Of a DNA stretch of 64,000 bases, positions 54,887-64,000 are shown piece after piece. Source of the DNA: Vibrio sp. 10N.286.49.B3 (lineage in GTDB: Bacteria > Pseudomonadota > Gammaproteobacteria > Enterobacterales > Vibrionaceae); NCBI RefSeq assembly GCF_002873395.1, contig NZ_MCUV01000018.1, positions 1-64,000 of the forward strand, read 5' to 3'. The position numbers and the translations under genes were made by a program. Under the pieces are notes generated by a model. That model saw only the letters and a program-made list of their open reading frames with translations, did no database searches and had not been told where the DNA came from. The stretch's first letter is position 1; each line of letters opens with the position of its first letter.

Positions 54887-54975
54887 TAGCGAGTGACAAT
54901 GTCACGTCATATTTACGGGATATTAGTTGTATATCTGGTCATTTCATCCGATAACTATTACACTGACCGCAAAAT

Positions 54976-55647
54976 ATGACTACAGAGTTTACTATGAACC
55001 ACGAAATAGACCATGACGATTGGATTGAGCCAGAGGATGAATTTGCTGAAGAAGGCGAAGAGATAGAAATTGAAGCTATCGGTGTCGACGTTACATGCCA
55101 ACCAATTGAATTGTATAAAGTATTTAAAATTGCAAACTTAGTTGGTGGCGGTGGTGAAGCAAAGCACATCATTGCTGAAGGCTATGTAGCAGTCAATGGT
55201 GAATTAGAAACTCGTAAACGTCGTAAGATGTATGATGGCGACTTCTTTGAATTCAACCAAGAATACTACGTTGTTGTTTGCGATCAGCCAGTACAAGAGG
55301 TGGTTGATAACAAAGAAGCGAAGCAAAAAGAAAAAGCTAGGCTAGATAGAGAATCTCAGATTAAAGCTAGAAAAGCGAAGAAAGAAGCAAGAAAGCAGAA
55401 AAAAGCTTCTCAAGCGGCTGAGGCTGAACAGCAGCAGGCGAAAGTAGCTGAAAAAACAGCAAAACCTGAAAAAGCCAAGAAAGCTGAGAAATCAAAAGAT
55501 ATTTCACACCCTTTCTCAGCATCAGCGAAGAAGAGCAAGCCTGCTAAACCTGAGCAGAAAAAGAAAGCACCACAAGCGAAGCAAGAATCAACCTCTGCGC
55601 CAGAGCGTGATGCAAAGAGTGGACGTAACTCGATAGACTTTTTCTAA
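54976..55647 (+). CDS. S4-domain RNA-binding protein with basic tail
   Basis: A 223-residue protein. An acidic N-terminus (residues 1-35) precedes an S4-like domain (about residues 40-105) reading IELYKVFKIANLVGGGGEAKHIIAEGYVAVNGELETRKRRKMYDGD, which closely matches the small YbcJ family. The remaining about 115 residues form a Lys/Ala/Glu-rich, probably disordered tail with repeated KAKK and KKA blocks. E. coli YbcJ is only about 70 residues, so both extensions are additions. S4 domains bind structured RNA; the target is unknown. A start at the ATG at 54994 is also possible. Confidence 0.8.
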   Translation: MTTEFTMNHEIDHDDWIEPEDEFAEEGEEIEIEAIGVDVTCQPIELYKVFKIANLVGGGGEAKHIIAEGYVAVNGELETRKRRKMYDGDFFEFNQEYYVVVCDQPVQEVVDNKEAKQKEKARLDRESQIKARKAKKEARKQKKASQAAEAEQQQAKVAEKTAKPEKAKKAEKSKDISHPFSASAKKSKPAKPEQKKKAPQAKQESTSAPERDAKSGRNSIDFF

Positions 55648-55691
55648 TCTGATGATTGCATCTTGATGATGATTTTGTTTTAGCGAGTAAT

Positions 55692-55718
55692 CACGGTGAT
55701 CTTAAATAGGTCACCGTG
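55692..55718. terminator. Hairpin between convergent S4 gene and ABC importer operon
   Basis: A 10-bp stem CACGGTGATC/GGTCACCGTG with one wobble pair, 44 bases after the S4 gene stop. It has only a modest T-rich flank; likely bidirectional. Confidence 0.6.
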
Positions 55719-55743
55719 TTATTTCTTAGCATTGCTGTTATCT

Positions 55744-56658
55744 CTATTCGTAGTATCGTGTACGCTTTTCAATAATTTGAAATAGAAATGATAGCGCAGA
55801 ACATAGCAACAAATAAGCCGCACCAACAAGTAACCATATCTCAAAAATAAGTCCTGAAGAGTTAGCGATTTCTGTTCCCACAAACGTCATTTCTTGAATT
55901 GAGATTAAAGAAACAATCGATGTATCTTTAATTAAAGAGATAGTTTGCCCAGCTAAAGCCGGAGCGCTATTTTTTATCACTTGTGGGGCAATAATATAGC
56001 GATATTTAACGAGCTTAGAGAGCCCCAAAGAGTCGGCAGCTTCCCATTGTCCCTTCGATATATTTTGCAAGCCTGAACGAATCACTTCCGCAATATAAGC
56101 CGCTGATAACAAGCCAACACACAGCACACCTGAAAGTAAGTTTTCCCATAAATTACTCGGTCCAAAAAGCCAAGTTTGGATCGGATTTATATCGCCTGAG
56201 TGATGACGCAGTATATCGGTCAAACCTAGTAATGGTATGAGTTGGTTGGAAATAAAGAAGTAAAAAATAAACACAAAGACCAATGGTGGAATATTGCGGA
56301 CAAGAAGTATAAAAGCCGTGGCAGGTAGTTGAAAAAAAGCGACTTTGGAGTGTCTCGCTAAACCTAAAGCTGTGCCAAGTATTAAGGCAAGCGCGAGTCC
56401 CCAAACACTTAAGCGCAGTGTCGCTAAAAACCCTTGAAAGAAATAAGGTAGGCTACCGTCTGAACGAGTGGTAAATATCAGTTCAATGGTTTGTTGCCAG
56501 CGCCAATGGTAGTTAATACCAATAGAAGAGCGGTAGATGAGCCACATCACCACCATTGCGACAATAACCAATAGACCATAATCAAGCCGATTAAGTCGCT
56601 TGCTGAATCTATGCTGTGAGTTGGGTTCTACAGGTAAAGTCATCGCATTTTTTAGCAC
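55744..56658 (-). CDS. Amino-acid ABC transporter permease (second)
   Basis: A 304-residue HisM/GlnP-type permease (three-gene polar amino-acid family). A first helix near residues 28-45 is followed by a periplasmic stretch, then FFQGFLATLRLSVWGLALALILG (the usual G-x-x-x-T-x-x-x-S start) and the EAA loop EAADSLGLSKLVKYRYIIAPQ, with helices to the end. It is the last gene of the importer operon, about 105 bp after the binding-protein gene. The frame may start at the GTG 56658 or the ATG 56643; no clear ribosome site decides. Confidence 0.88.
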   Translation of the reverse strand: MLKNAMTLPVEPNSQHRFSKRLNRLDYGLLVIVAMVVMWLIYRSSIGINYHWRWQQTIELIFTTRSDGSLPYFFQGFLATLRLSVWGLALALILGTALGLARHSKVAFFQLPATAFILLVRNIPPLVFVFIFYFFISNQLIPLLGLTDILRHHSGDINPIQTWLFGPSNLWENLLSGVLCVGLLSAAYIAEVIRSGLQNISKGQWEAADSLGLSKLVKYRYIIAPQVIKNSAPALAGQTISLIKDTSIVSLISIQEMTFVGTEIANSSGLIFEIWLLVGAAYLLLCSALSFLFQIIEKRTRYYE

Positions 56659-56764
56659 AAATGGCGTTCTTCAATTAAAATAAATAAAGCGAGAGTTAAT
56701 CAAGGTACAGTGAATAACTCTCAAGGTGTCAGTGACTTTGGTTAATCGACTACGCTAGGAATCG

Positions 56765-57580
56765 TTACTGTCCTTGAGCAATCTCATTTTGCCAATCTAA
56801 AGTCGAGAACCAGTACTCATAACGCTCTTTTAGCCAACCATCAGCAGTTCTTGCTTGGATCCAGTGGTTAAAGAATTCGGTTTTATCGGTCTCACCTAAG
56901 CGAACGGCAATGGCTTCGTTACCCTGTGATAAACGCTCAGTAAAGGGGATAAATAGGGCATCAGAGTGGAGGATAGATTCATGTTCTGGTTTTGGGCTAG
57001 ATGCGATAACAGCGTGCGCATTACCATTTAATACTTCTTGAAAGGCTTGAGCATCGTCATCAAATTGCAAAACCGTTGCTTTAGGGAAGGTTTCACGCGC
57101 GACTTGAACCGTAAATGCCCCGCGGCGTGCGGCAATTTTAATGCGGCGTGAATCAAAATCAGAAGTCGTTGAAAAGCCTTCAGCGAGTTGTTTACTTGCT
57201 GCTAATTGAACACCTGAATGCGAATAGGCATCACTAAACAGAACACTTTTAGAACGAGCTTCCGTGATCGATAGTCCACCGATAATCACATCAAACTTCT
57301 GAGCAAGAAGGGCAGGAATAATACCATCCCATGCCGTAGGAACAAATTCAACTTTCCAGCCAGAGTCTTGTGCTAAACGTTTTGCTACATCAATTTCAAA
57401 TCCGATTAGATCACCCTGTTTATTACGCATCGCCCAAGGAACAAACGTGGACATACCAACTCGTAATGTCCCGCGTTCATTAATCTTGTCTAAGTTAGGG
57501 GTAGGTGATTGAGCCGCGAGACTTGGAAGGCTAATTGCTAACCCAAGTAGTGCGGTGATTGCCGTTTTAAATAGCTTCAT
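56765..57580 (-). CDS. Amino-acid ABC transporter, periplasmic binding protein
   Basis: A 271-residue binding protein from the ATG at 57580, with AGGAG 9 bases upstream (the frame opens at 57610). A signal peptide ends at about SLAAQ. The family-3 solute-binding fold shows INERGTLRVGMSTFVPWAM, GDLIGFEIDVAKRLA (the Asp/Glu that binds the amino group) and FDVIIGGLSITEARSKSVLFSD. It binds a polar amino acid for the flanking permeases; specificity (Glu, Gln, His or Arg) is not evident. Confidence 0.9.
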   Translation of the reverse strand: MKLFKTAITALLGLAISLPSLAAQSPTPNLDKINERGTLRVGMSTFVPWAMRNKQGDLIGFEIDVAKRLAQDSGWKVEFVPTAWDGIIPALLAQKFDVIIGGLSITEARSKSVLFSDAYSHSGVQLAASKQLAEGFSTTSDFDSRRIKIAARRGAFTVQVARETFPKATVLQFDDDAQAFQEVLNGNAHAVIASSPKPEHESILHSDALFIPFTERLSQGNEAIAVRLGETDKTEFFNHWIQARTADGWLKERYEYWFSTLDWQNEIAQGQ

Positions 57581-57594
57581 GCTTTCGTTCTCCT

Positions 57595-58392
57595 TTATTG
57601 ACTTCGCCAACTAGCACCAAGACGGTGCTCTAGCCATGCAGATAAGCCAGACAGTGATAATGTAAGTAGTAAATATATGCCAGCAACAGTGAACCAGATC
57701 TCAAAGGGCATTGCTGTTTCTGAGACAATATTTCGTGCTTGAGTGGTTAAATCAAAGATAGCCATCACACTGACAATGGATGAGTTCTTGATTAATGACA
57801 CCACTTCATTGGTTAATGAGGGTAACGTACGCTGTAATACCTGAGGAAAAATGACATCAAGATAGGTTGAATAACGAGGTAAACCTAATGTGTGTGCGGC
57901 TTCAAATTGCCCTTGAGGAATACTTTGCAATCCTGCTCTCAATATTTCAGCGGTATACGCTCCTTGAAAGAGTGTTAAGGCTAAAATTGCAGTGGTAAAA
58001 CGATCCAAACCAATCACAGGACCAAAGACAAAGTAGAGTAAATAAATTTGCACAAGCAGTGGTGTATTACGGATCACTTCTACATACAACTTAGCTAATG
58101 TTCTACCGACGATAGAATCGGATAGACGCAGGAGCGCGACAGTCAAACCTAAGAGCAGGGTGGCAACTAAGCTTATTGCGGATATTTTTAGCGTTATAAA
58201 TAAGCCTTGCAGTAATTCTGCCGACCACCACTCACCATCTTCATAAAACGCAATATAATCGACGATTCGTTGCCATTGCCATTGGTAATTCATGGCATTA
58301 GCACCCGAGTCGAGCAATAGAACAATAGCAATCAGTAGCACTAAGATTTGTGTCAGTGCTGATAAGACTGGCTTAACGATTCGGCTAAACAT
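57595..58392 (-). CDS. Amino-acid ABC transporter permease (first)
   Basis: A 265-residue permease of the HisM/GlnP family with an N-terminal helix (LTQILVLLIAIVLLLDSG), LLQGLFITLKISAISLVATLLLG and the EAA loop EAAHTLGLPRYSTYLDVIFPQ. It probably pairs with the permease at 55744 to form the channel. Its start overlaps the ATPase stop by one base, and the binding-protein gene follows immediately. Confidence 0.9.
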   Translation of the reverse strand: MFSRIVKPVLSALTQILVLLIAIVLLLDSGANAMNYQWQWQRIVDYIAFYEDGEWWSAELLQGLFITLKISAISLVATLLLGLTVALLRLSDSIVGRTLAKLYVEVIRNTPLLVQIYLLYFVFGPVIGLDRFTTAILALTLFQGAYTAEILRAGLQSIPQGQFEAAHTLGLPRYSTYLDVIFPQVLQRTLPSLTNEVVSLIKNSSIVSVMAIFDLTTQARNIVSETAMPFEIWFTVAGIYLLLTLSLSGLSAWLEHRLGASWRSQ

Positions 58393-59126
58393 TAATGTGT
58401 CAGTATCTGTTGTAAGAAAGCCTGGGTTCGAGCGTTCTTAGGGTTAGAGAAGAGTTGTGCTGGTGGAGCGACTTCAATGATCTCGCCTTGATCCATAAAG
58501 ATAACGCTATCGGCGACTTTTTTAGCAAAGCCCATTTCATGCGTCACACAAACCATGGTGATATTCTCATCGGCTAACTCGATCATCACATCAAGCACTT
58601 CATTGATCATTTCTGGATCAAGTGCGGATGTTGGCTCATCAAAAAGGAGCAACTCTGGCTGCATGCATAAAGAACGGGCAATAGCGACACGTTGCTGCTG
58701 CCCACCAGATAGTTGAATCGGGTATTTATCAGCTTGTTCTTCGATTTTAACGCGTCGTAAATAGTGCATTGCACGCTGTTGTGCATCAATTCGAGACATT
58801 TTTAAGGTGCGCTGTGGGGCGAGTGCCAAATTTTCAAGAATGGTTAAATGTGGGAAAAGATGAAAATGCTGAAAGACCATACCAACTCTTCCAGGGGCTA
58901 TTTTGTGTTGTTGAATATCCTGATCAAAAACCGATAGTTGACCTTGTTGAAAAGACTCTAACTGATTGAAACAACGTAAAAGCGATGATTTCCCCGATCC
59001 TGAAGGACCACAAATAACGACGATCTCACCTTGATTTACGGTGAGATTAATATTTTTTAAAGCATGAAAATCATCATACCACTTATGAAGTTGCGTGCAG
59101 TTGACGATAGCTGTTGTTAAAGGCAA
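58392..59126 (-). CDS. Amino-acid ABC transporter ATPase (GlnQ/HisP type)
   Basis: A 244-residue ATPase with Walker [14 protein letters not shown], the Q-loop [14 protein letters not shown], signature [15 protein letters not shown], Walker [15 protein letters not shown] and the H-loop [10 protein letters not shown]. All features match GlnQ/HisP-type polar amino-acid transporters. It heads the four-gene operon (ATPase, permease, binding protein, permease) and overlaps the next gene by one base. Confidence 0.93.
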   Translation of the reverse strand: MPLTTAIVNCTQLHKWYDDFHALKNINLTVNQGEIVVICGPSGSGKSSLLRCFNQLESFQQGQLSVFDQDIQQHKIAPGRVGMVFQHFHLFPHLTILENLALAPQRTLKMSRIDAQQRAMHYLRRVKIEEQADKYPIQLSGGQQQRVAIARSLCMQPELLLFDEPTSALDPEMINEVLDVMIELADENITMVCVTHEMGFAKKVADSVIFMDQGEIIEVAPPAQLFSNPKNARTQAFLQQILTH

Positions 59127-59213
59127 GCTAAATACTCAATCTATAGATATTAATTAAATATTAACAATAACTTATCATATTTACTAAGGTTTTCTGTGGT
59201 ATCTATAAACTTG

Positions 59214-59258
59214 AGCAAAAAAATAACCGCTACTAGTTAGTGCTAAATAGCGGTTTTA
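59214..59258 (-). terminator. Terminator of the alcohol dehydrogenase gene
   Basis: An 8-9 bp stem AACCGCTA/TAGCGGTT is followed on the minus strand by A and seven T. It lies about 20 bases after the minus-strand stop at 59278. Confidence 0.75.
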
Positions 59259-59277
59259 TCATTTTTGATCTTAATGG

Positions 59278-60426
59278 TTATGCGAACGCTTCATTGAGAA
59301 TTTCACGCGTTTTATCTATGGTTATTGATTGGTTCTCACCAAGCTTGGTAAAGCCGTGGGCTGTTAGCTGGTTAGTTACGATATCAATCGCTTCCGTTTT
59401 GCTTTCAGCGTACCCACTCAGTTTAGTTGGTACGTTTAAGCTAAGGTAGAACTGTTCAATGGCATCAACAGTGCGCTCTGCAAGATCATCACTAGCACTT
59501 AAATTAAAGACGTTACGTCCCATTTGCTCTAGCTTGGCACGTTTAAACTCCATCTGATTACGTAATAAAGATGGTTGGACGATAACTAAAGAGCGAGCAT
59601 GGTCAACATGCCACTGGGCTGTTAATTCATGACCAATCATGTGAGTTGCCCAATCTTGAGGCACGCCAGAACCAATTAAGCCATTTAGTGCTTGGTTAGC
59701 CGTCCACATCAGGTTTGCACGCCACGCATCATTATCGCGTTGGTCATATTGTGCACCCAGTGTGAGCAGGTTTTTCAATAATGTTTCAGCGTAACCATCT
59801 TGTACCATCGCACCCGTTGGGGTTGTTAAGTATTGCTCACACGTATGAACCCACGCATCAAGAATGCCATTAATGAGTTGGCGTTCAGGGAGTGTCTTCA
59901 TTACATCCGGATCCATAACGGCAAATTTAGGCTGAACGAGTGGAGACATGAAAGCTAATTTATCTTTCGTTTCAGCACGAGTAATTACCGCGCCTTGATT
60001 TGATTCAGAACCCGTTGCTGGTAGTGTCAGGATCGCACCGATAGGGGTTGCTGCATTAACCGATGCTTTGCCTTGTAAAATGTCCCAACCATCGCCAGCG
60101 TATTGAGCGGCAGCAGCAATATACTTTGAGCCATCAATAACAGAACCACCACCAACAGCAAGAATGAAATCAATATCTTGCTCCTTAACGATTGCCACTG
60201 CCTTATCGAGTGTCTCTTTGGTTGGGTTAGGTTCAATGCCAGAAAATTCAGACCAAGTATGATTCGATAAAGCCGCAGTTACTTGGTCATAAACACCATT
60301 ATTTTTGATCGAGCCACCACCATAAACAACTAATACCTTACTCTCATTGGAGATAGCATTCGTGATTGCCGCTATTTGACCTTGACCGAAGTGAATCTGT
60401 GTAGGATTAACGTATGAGAATTGCAT
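59278..60426 (-). CDS. Iron-containing alcohol dehydrogenase, YqhD/BdhA-like
   Basis: A 382-residue group III alcohol dehydrogenase. The start FSYVNPTQIHFGQGQIAAI and the nucleotide-binding VGGGSVIDGSKYIAAAAQY (GGGS and VID) are typical of YqhD and butanol dehydrogenases. Metal-binding residues are seen in ILDAWVHTCEQYL (Asp and His) and in THMIGHELTAQWHVDHARSL (the two downstream His). It reduces aldehydes such as butanal or lipid-derived aldehydes with NADPH. Single-gene unit ending in its own terminator. Confidence 0.9.
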   Translation of the reverse strand: MQFSYVNPTQIHFGQGQIAAITNAISNESKVLVVYGGGSIKNNGVYDQVTAALSNHTWSEFSGIEPNPTKETLDKAVAIVKEQDIDFILAVGGGSVIDGSKYIAAAAQYAGDGWDILQGKASVNAATPIGAILTLPATGSESNQGAVITRAETKDKLAFMSPLVQPKFAVMDPDVMKTLPERQLINGILDAWVHTCEQYLTTPTGAMVQDGYAETLLKNLLTLGAQYDQRDNDAWRANLMWTANQALNGLIGSGVPQDWATHMIGHELTAQWHVDHARSLVIVQPSLLRNQMEFKRAKLEQMGRNVFNLSASDDLAERTVDAIEQFYLSLNVPTKLSGYAESKTEAIDIVTNQLTAHGFTKLGENQSITIDKTREILNEAFA

Positions 60427-60583
60427 AATTTATGACCTCAGTTAGACTTTAAAAGTATCAACGCATTATTATATTAAGCATCATAGACTTACGTTGGTCA
60501 CTATGAAAGCTTAAATATCAAATCTATGATTGCGTTAATACTTTTTATATTTTGACTGAATAAAAAGGGTAGAGGTGCGGCTA

Positions 60584-61801
60584 TTACTCAAACTGATAGC
60601 TTTCTGGTACGACAATTATGCCCGCTGGTGAAATATGGAAACGCTGTGCATCTTCTTCAGGGTGAATACCAATACAGGTATGCGCAGGGATTTTCACATG
60701 TTTATCGATAATGCAGTTTTGTAACTGACAACCAGCACCGACTTCCACATTATCAAATAAAATACAGCCATTAACTGTTGCTGCATCATCGATTCTGACG
60801 TTAGACGATAAGATTGAGCGATGTACAGAACCACCTGAATTCACCACACCATTGGAAATAATCGAATTAATAAATATGCCTTCGTTACCTGTTGCTGAAG
60901 AAACCGTTCTTGCTGGTGGATATTGCGGTTCATAAGTTCGAATCCCCCAGTTTCTTTGGTATAAGTCCATTGGTGGAACCGGTTCTAACAAATCCATATT
61001 TGATTCATAATAGGAATCTATTGTACCGACATCTCTCCAATAACAATCATTAGAGACACGACCTGCTTCATTACAGAACTGGTAAGCGTAAACGCCTTCC
61101 TTTTCAATGAGTTTAGGAATGATATTCTTGCCAAAATCATGCTCTGAAGACGCTATTTGTGCGTCATCTTCTAAAGACTTATTAAGGGCATCCATTGAGA
61201 AAATATAAATGCCCATAGAGGCTAGGCTATGACTTGGGTTCGATTGTAGGGGAGTCGGATGCTCAGGCTTTTCAACGAAATCTGTTATTTGCATTTGATC
61301 ATTGGTTGCCATAATACCAAACTCACGTGCTTGATCGATAGGCACTTCCATACAGGCAACAGTAAGCTTGGCGTTGGTTTTTTTGTGTTGTTCAAGCATG
61401 GCGTTGTAATCCATTCGGTAGATATGATCACCTGATAAAACAACGATATATTTTGCATCACTACGAGATAGTAACCACTGGTTCTGATAAATAGCATCCG
61501 CAGTCCCTTCATACCAAGTATTACCTTTACGCATTTGAGGTGGTACCGCAGTAATGTATTCACCAAGTTCAGGATTAAACAGTGACCAACCATCTCTAAG
61601 GTGTTTTTGTAAAGAGTGAGACTTATATTGAGTCAGGACTAAAATTCGACGTAGACCAGAATGAAGGCAATTGGTTAAGGCAAAATCAATGATGCGATAC
61701 TTACCGCCAAAAGGGACAGCGGGTTTTGTTCTATTATCAGTAAGTGGACTTAATCTTGAACCTACACCGCCAGCTAAAATAATGGTAAGTGTGTCTTGCA
61801 T
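60584..61801 (-). CDS. glgC: Glucose-1-phosphate adenylyltransferase
   Basis: A 405-residue protein from the ATG at 61801, 6 bases after GGAG; the in-frame ATG at 61813 overlaps this site and is unlikely. ADP-glucose pyrophosphorylase motifs are present: ILAGGVGSRLSPLTDNRTKPAVPFGGKYRIID (nucleotide binding and pyrophosphorylysis), WYEGTADAIYQN, SGDHIYRMDY and FVEKPEHP. The C-terminal part is a left-handed beta-helix with repeating I-x-N-G-V/C units. It makes ADP-glucose for glycogen. No glgA, glgB or glgP neighbour is seen, unlike typical glg operons. Confidence 0.94.
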   Translation of the reverse strand: MQDTLTIILAGGVGSRLSPLTDNRTKPAVPFGGKYRIIDFALTNCLHSGLRRILVLTQYKSHSLQKHLRDGWSLFNPELGEYITAVPPQMRKGNTWYEGTADAIYQNQWLLSRSDAKYIVVLSGDHIYRMDYNAMLEQHKKTNAKLTVACMEVPIDQAREFGIMATNDQMQITDFVEKPEHPTPLQSNPSHSLASMGIYIFSMDALNKSLEDDAQIASSEHDFGKNIIPKLIEKEGVYAYQFCNEAGRVSNDCYWRDVGTIDSYYESNMDLLEPVPPMDLYQRNWGIRTYEPQYPPARTVSSATGNEGIFINSIISNGVVNSGGSVHRSILSSNVRIDDAATVNGCILFDNVEVGAGCQLQNCIIDKHVKIPAHTCIGIHPEEDAQRFHISPAGIIVVPESYQFE

Positions 61802-61951
61802 GTCTTGCTCCATATTTGTTCAATATTAGTTATATAGAATAGAGCAAGAAATACGCCATTAATATGCAACAAGATACAATTGGTGTTTTTATCTTATAGA
61901 TCAAATTATTGCGAGATAAAGGTCGGTAAAGCTGAGTTGGGTATGGAAGAT

Positions 61952-61987
61952 CATAATGGTGCACTATAAATGATGTGCACTATTATG
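61952..61987. other. Long inverted repeat downstream of the Cache-PAS-GGDEF gene
   Basis: A 13-bp stem (61952-61964 with 61975-61987, CATAATGGTGCAC/GTGCACTATTATG) with one wobble pair and no T-run, located just past the cyclase stop and ahead of glgC. It may be a terminator variant or an operator in the glgC promoter region. Confidence 0.5.
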
Positions 61988-61991
61988 GGGA

Positions 61992-63893
61992 TTAAGCAAT
62001 GTAAGAGAGCTCATCACTAGAAAAAATGGAGATACAATCTTTGCCAGTCGTTTTGGATTCATAGAGTGCTAAGTCAGCACATTTATATGAGTGTGCAGAA
62101 CTGGTTGCTATATTCGTTAAACCACCACTGATGGTAATATTGTGGCTCGTATCTCGACTGATTGCCGCTCTTAATCGATTAAGCACAACATAGGCTTCCT
62201 CAATAGAGGTGTGAGGTAATATTAAGCCAAACTCTTCGCCACCGATACGAGCAATGAAATCCGTTTCTCGACACTCTCTTTGTAAAATTCGAGCGACTTG
62301 TTTAATCGTCTTATCACCTTCGTCATGACCTAGTTGATCATTAATAGGCTTAAAGTTATCAATATCAATAATGGCGAGACAGGCTTCACTTTTATCTGGG
62401 TATCGATTGGCTCTAATGTGTTCATTGTTGAGTTCGATATCAAACTTACGGCGATTCCAGCAATTGGCAAGCGCATCTTTTTCACTCAATTCACGCAATC
62501 TGTTTTCAAGCTTTTTACGCTCTGTGATATCGACAAATGAAGCTACATAAAACTGAATAACTTTATTAGCATCTCGGATTGTTTGTATGCGTAGAATCTC
62601 AGTAATTAACTCGCCGTTTTTGTGTTGGTTAACCACTTCACCTTGCCATATACCCTTTTCTTGTAGCTCTTTCCACATCTGAATAAAAAATTCTTGGCGA
62701 TGTTTTCCAGAAGAGAAGACAGAAGGTTGCTGACCTATGACATCGGAAAGAGTAAAGCCACTTAAACGAGTAAACTCTTGGTTAACCTTAACAATTCGAT
62801 TATTTTTGTCGGTAACAATCATGGCTGACATTCCATTCATGGCAGCCTGAGCAAGTTGATTATCGATGGATTTTTTCTTGTGATTAGTATGCCAGAAGGT
62901 AAACCAAGAAGTTAGGCACATAATCAGTATAAATAGAATGACACTTTTTTCATACAAAGTTTGTTGAGCATTTGCGAGTAATTCATTAAAGCTATCTTCT
63001 TTAATGGCAATAAGAATATAGAGAGGCTCTTGGCTTTCGTGCACTAATAGAGAGTTTAATTGAGTAAAAGCATACCATTGGTCATGATGATAATATTGCC
63101 CTTTTGCTTGGCTATTCATCATATCCCATAGGGGCTTATTTTGAATTGCAAGGGTTTGAGTCGCTCGTGCTGGGATGATGTTACCGAAGGCACTATCAAG
63201 GTCATCGCCCATTAAAGTATAGCCATCGTCATTAATTAGCGATAAGGAGACATCACTATCTCTATTGAATTGGATTTGATTGAATATCTCAGAGATTGAG
63301 AGGTTAGCAATTAAATAGCCGACATTTTCTTCGTGACGATCAATGGATTTAATAATACGAAATGTGGGCGTAAATGGTTGAACATAGACACCATGTTCCA
63401 TTTCATAATCAATACCAAAGGTGTCAACTGAGTCGGTTCGTAATGTTTTAGCAAAGCGAAAATAATCACGGTGAAATTTATTTTGTAGTTGTTCATCAGG
63501 GACAACCTCAGATGTTTTACCATCATAATTAACGCGAATCTTTTCCATCCCTTGGCTATCGAATAGTCTTAGTTGAGAGTAATAGCGTTGAGTGCTGGTG
63601 ATCATTTTCCATATATCACTGACTGCTTCTTTATTTTCGACAGTAGGTGAAGCAATAACACGATTAAAACTGCGCGATGAGACTAATTCATTAACGGATG
63701 AATCAATATTCAAAACAATTTGATTTAACTGATGAAGGGTGTAGGTAATTTGATCTTGGCTGCGTTGCTGAAGGTTGGCAATATAACTGTTATGAACGCG
63801 GTCATACTCATTGATAATATATAAGCTTGGTACTATCCCTAAGGCAAAAAGGGTAATAATAAAGCGAAAGCTTATACTAATATAATGAGACAA
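61992..63893 (-). CDS. Membrane Cache-PAS-GGDEF diguanylate cyclase
   Basis: About 633 residues from a TTG at 63893, chosen because CAGGAG lies 8 bases before it; the frame itself opens at a TTG at 63932. An N-terminal helix (IITLFALGIVPSLYI) and a second near residues 315-335 flank a large periplasmic sensor of dCache type. A PAS domain follows (NRIVKVNQEFTRLSGFTLSDVIG to FVDITERKKLENRL), then a GGDEF domain with the intact IGGEEFGLIL. No EAL domain. It likely senses a periplasmic ligand and makes c-di-GMP. It ends before glgC on the same strand, so it is probably a separate unit. Confidence 0.87.
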   Translation of the reverse strand: MSHYISISFRFIITLFALGIVPSLYIINEYDRVHNSYIANLQQRSQDQITYTLHQLNQIVLNIDSSVNELVSSRSFNRVIASPTVENKEAVSDIWKMITSTQRYYSQLRLFDSQGMEKIRVNYDGKTSEVVPDEQLQNKFHRDYFRFAKTLRTDSVDTFGIDYEMEHGVYVQPFTPTFRIIKSIDRHEENVGYLIANLSISEIFNQIQFNRDSDVSLSLINDDGYTLMGDDLDSAFGNIIPARATQTLAIQNKPLWDMMNSQAKGQYYHHDQWYAFTQLNSLLVHESQEPLYILIAIKEDSFNELLANAQQTLYEKSVILFILIMCLTSWFTFWHTNHKKKSIDNQLAQAAMNGMSAMIVTDKNNRIVKVNQEFTRLSGFTLSDVIGQQPSVFSSGKHRQEFFIQMWKELQEKGIWQGEVVNQHKNGELITEILRIQTIRDANKVIQFYVASFVDITERKKLENRLRELSEKDALANCWNRRKFDIELNNEHIRANRYPDKSEACLAIIDIDNFKPINDQLGHDEGDKTIKQVARILQRECRETDFIARIGGEEFGLILPHTSIEEAYVVLNRLRAAISRDTSHNITISGGLTNIATSSAHSYKCADLALYESKTTGKDCISIFSSDELSYIA

Positions 63894-64000
63894 TGTAGAC
63901 ACTCCTGAATATGGAGATCTATTATAAATCAAAATACAGGGTTTTTATGTGATCTTTGTTCCATAAGTGAGCAATTTACTTGTAATTTATGCAAGTAGCG

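Noticed and set aside
54898..54916. GTGACAATGTCAC palindrome considered as a CRP site
   Set aside because: The half-site spacing is wrong for CRP and it lies right after a stop codon.
1..64000. tRNA or rRNA genes
   Set aside because: No cloverleaf consensus (GGTTCRANYCC arm) or rRNA-like sequence was noticed in the intergenic regions I read.

Overview
The window looks like AT-rich gammaproteobacterial DNA from the Vibrionaceae, most likely Photobacterium or a close relative. The evidence is a Vibrio-type fruBKA operon divergent from a Cra/FruR gene, a complete yejABEF locus, many GGDEF/EAL/HD-GYP proteins, several marine-type outer-membrane proteins and Cra/CRP-like palindromes. In Vibrio cholerae the fru and yej loci sit on chromosome II, so this may be the smaller chromosome of a two-chromosome genome (inference). 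I saw no rRNA, tRNA, CRISPR array, prophage or transposase. The coding strand switches often and most convergent gene pairs have a hairpin terminator between them.

Layout. 1-2.8 kb: 3' end of a giant cadherin-like repeat adhesin. 2.9-13.2 kb: envelope genes (three beta-barrel or porin proteins, an orphan DUF1656 peptide, a glycine-zipper protein, a patatin lipoprotein, a short BamA/TamA-like protein) with an AraC and a LysR regulator. 13.3-17.8 kb: two paralogous D-glutamate-deacylase-like amidohydrolases flanking a CobW-type metallochaperone GTPase. 17.8-28.7 kb: ThrE-type exporter, Blc lipocalin, a LacI-sensor/PAS/GGDEF/EAL protein, an orphan Tad/vWA protein, a DMT exporter and a CpdB-like lipoprotein, with a decayed second copy of the DMT gene's 3' end beyond it. 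28.8-37 kb: HAD phosphatase, RND pump with adaptor, glutamate/dicarboxylate symporter and a divergent POT-like transporter. 37.3-42.5 kb: fructose PTS and its regulator with three Cra boxes. 42.5-48.4 kb: HD-GYP protein, GST, a molybdopterin-fold/degenerate-GGDEF pair and a GGDEF-EAL protein. 48.6-54.9 kb: yejABEF peptide importer and a second GST. 55-59.1 kb: S4-domain protein and a four-gene amino-acid ABC importer. 59.3-63.9 kb: YqhD-like alcohol dehydrogenase, glgC and a Cache-PAS-GGDEF cyclase.

Together the genes describe nutrient capture (fructose, peptides, amino acids, nucleotides), envelope remodelling and heavy c-di-GMP signalling. The most distinctive points are the amidohydrolase-CobW-amidohydrolase module with KR-type Tat-like leaders, the LacI-like sensor fused to a GGDEF-EAL enzyme, the DMT gene remnant with a clean internal deletion, and PurR-like palindromes upstream of both the CpdB-like gene and the odd POT transporter. 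All family names come from reading the sequence; no database search was run.
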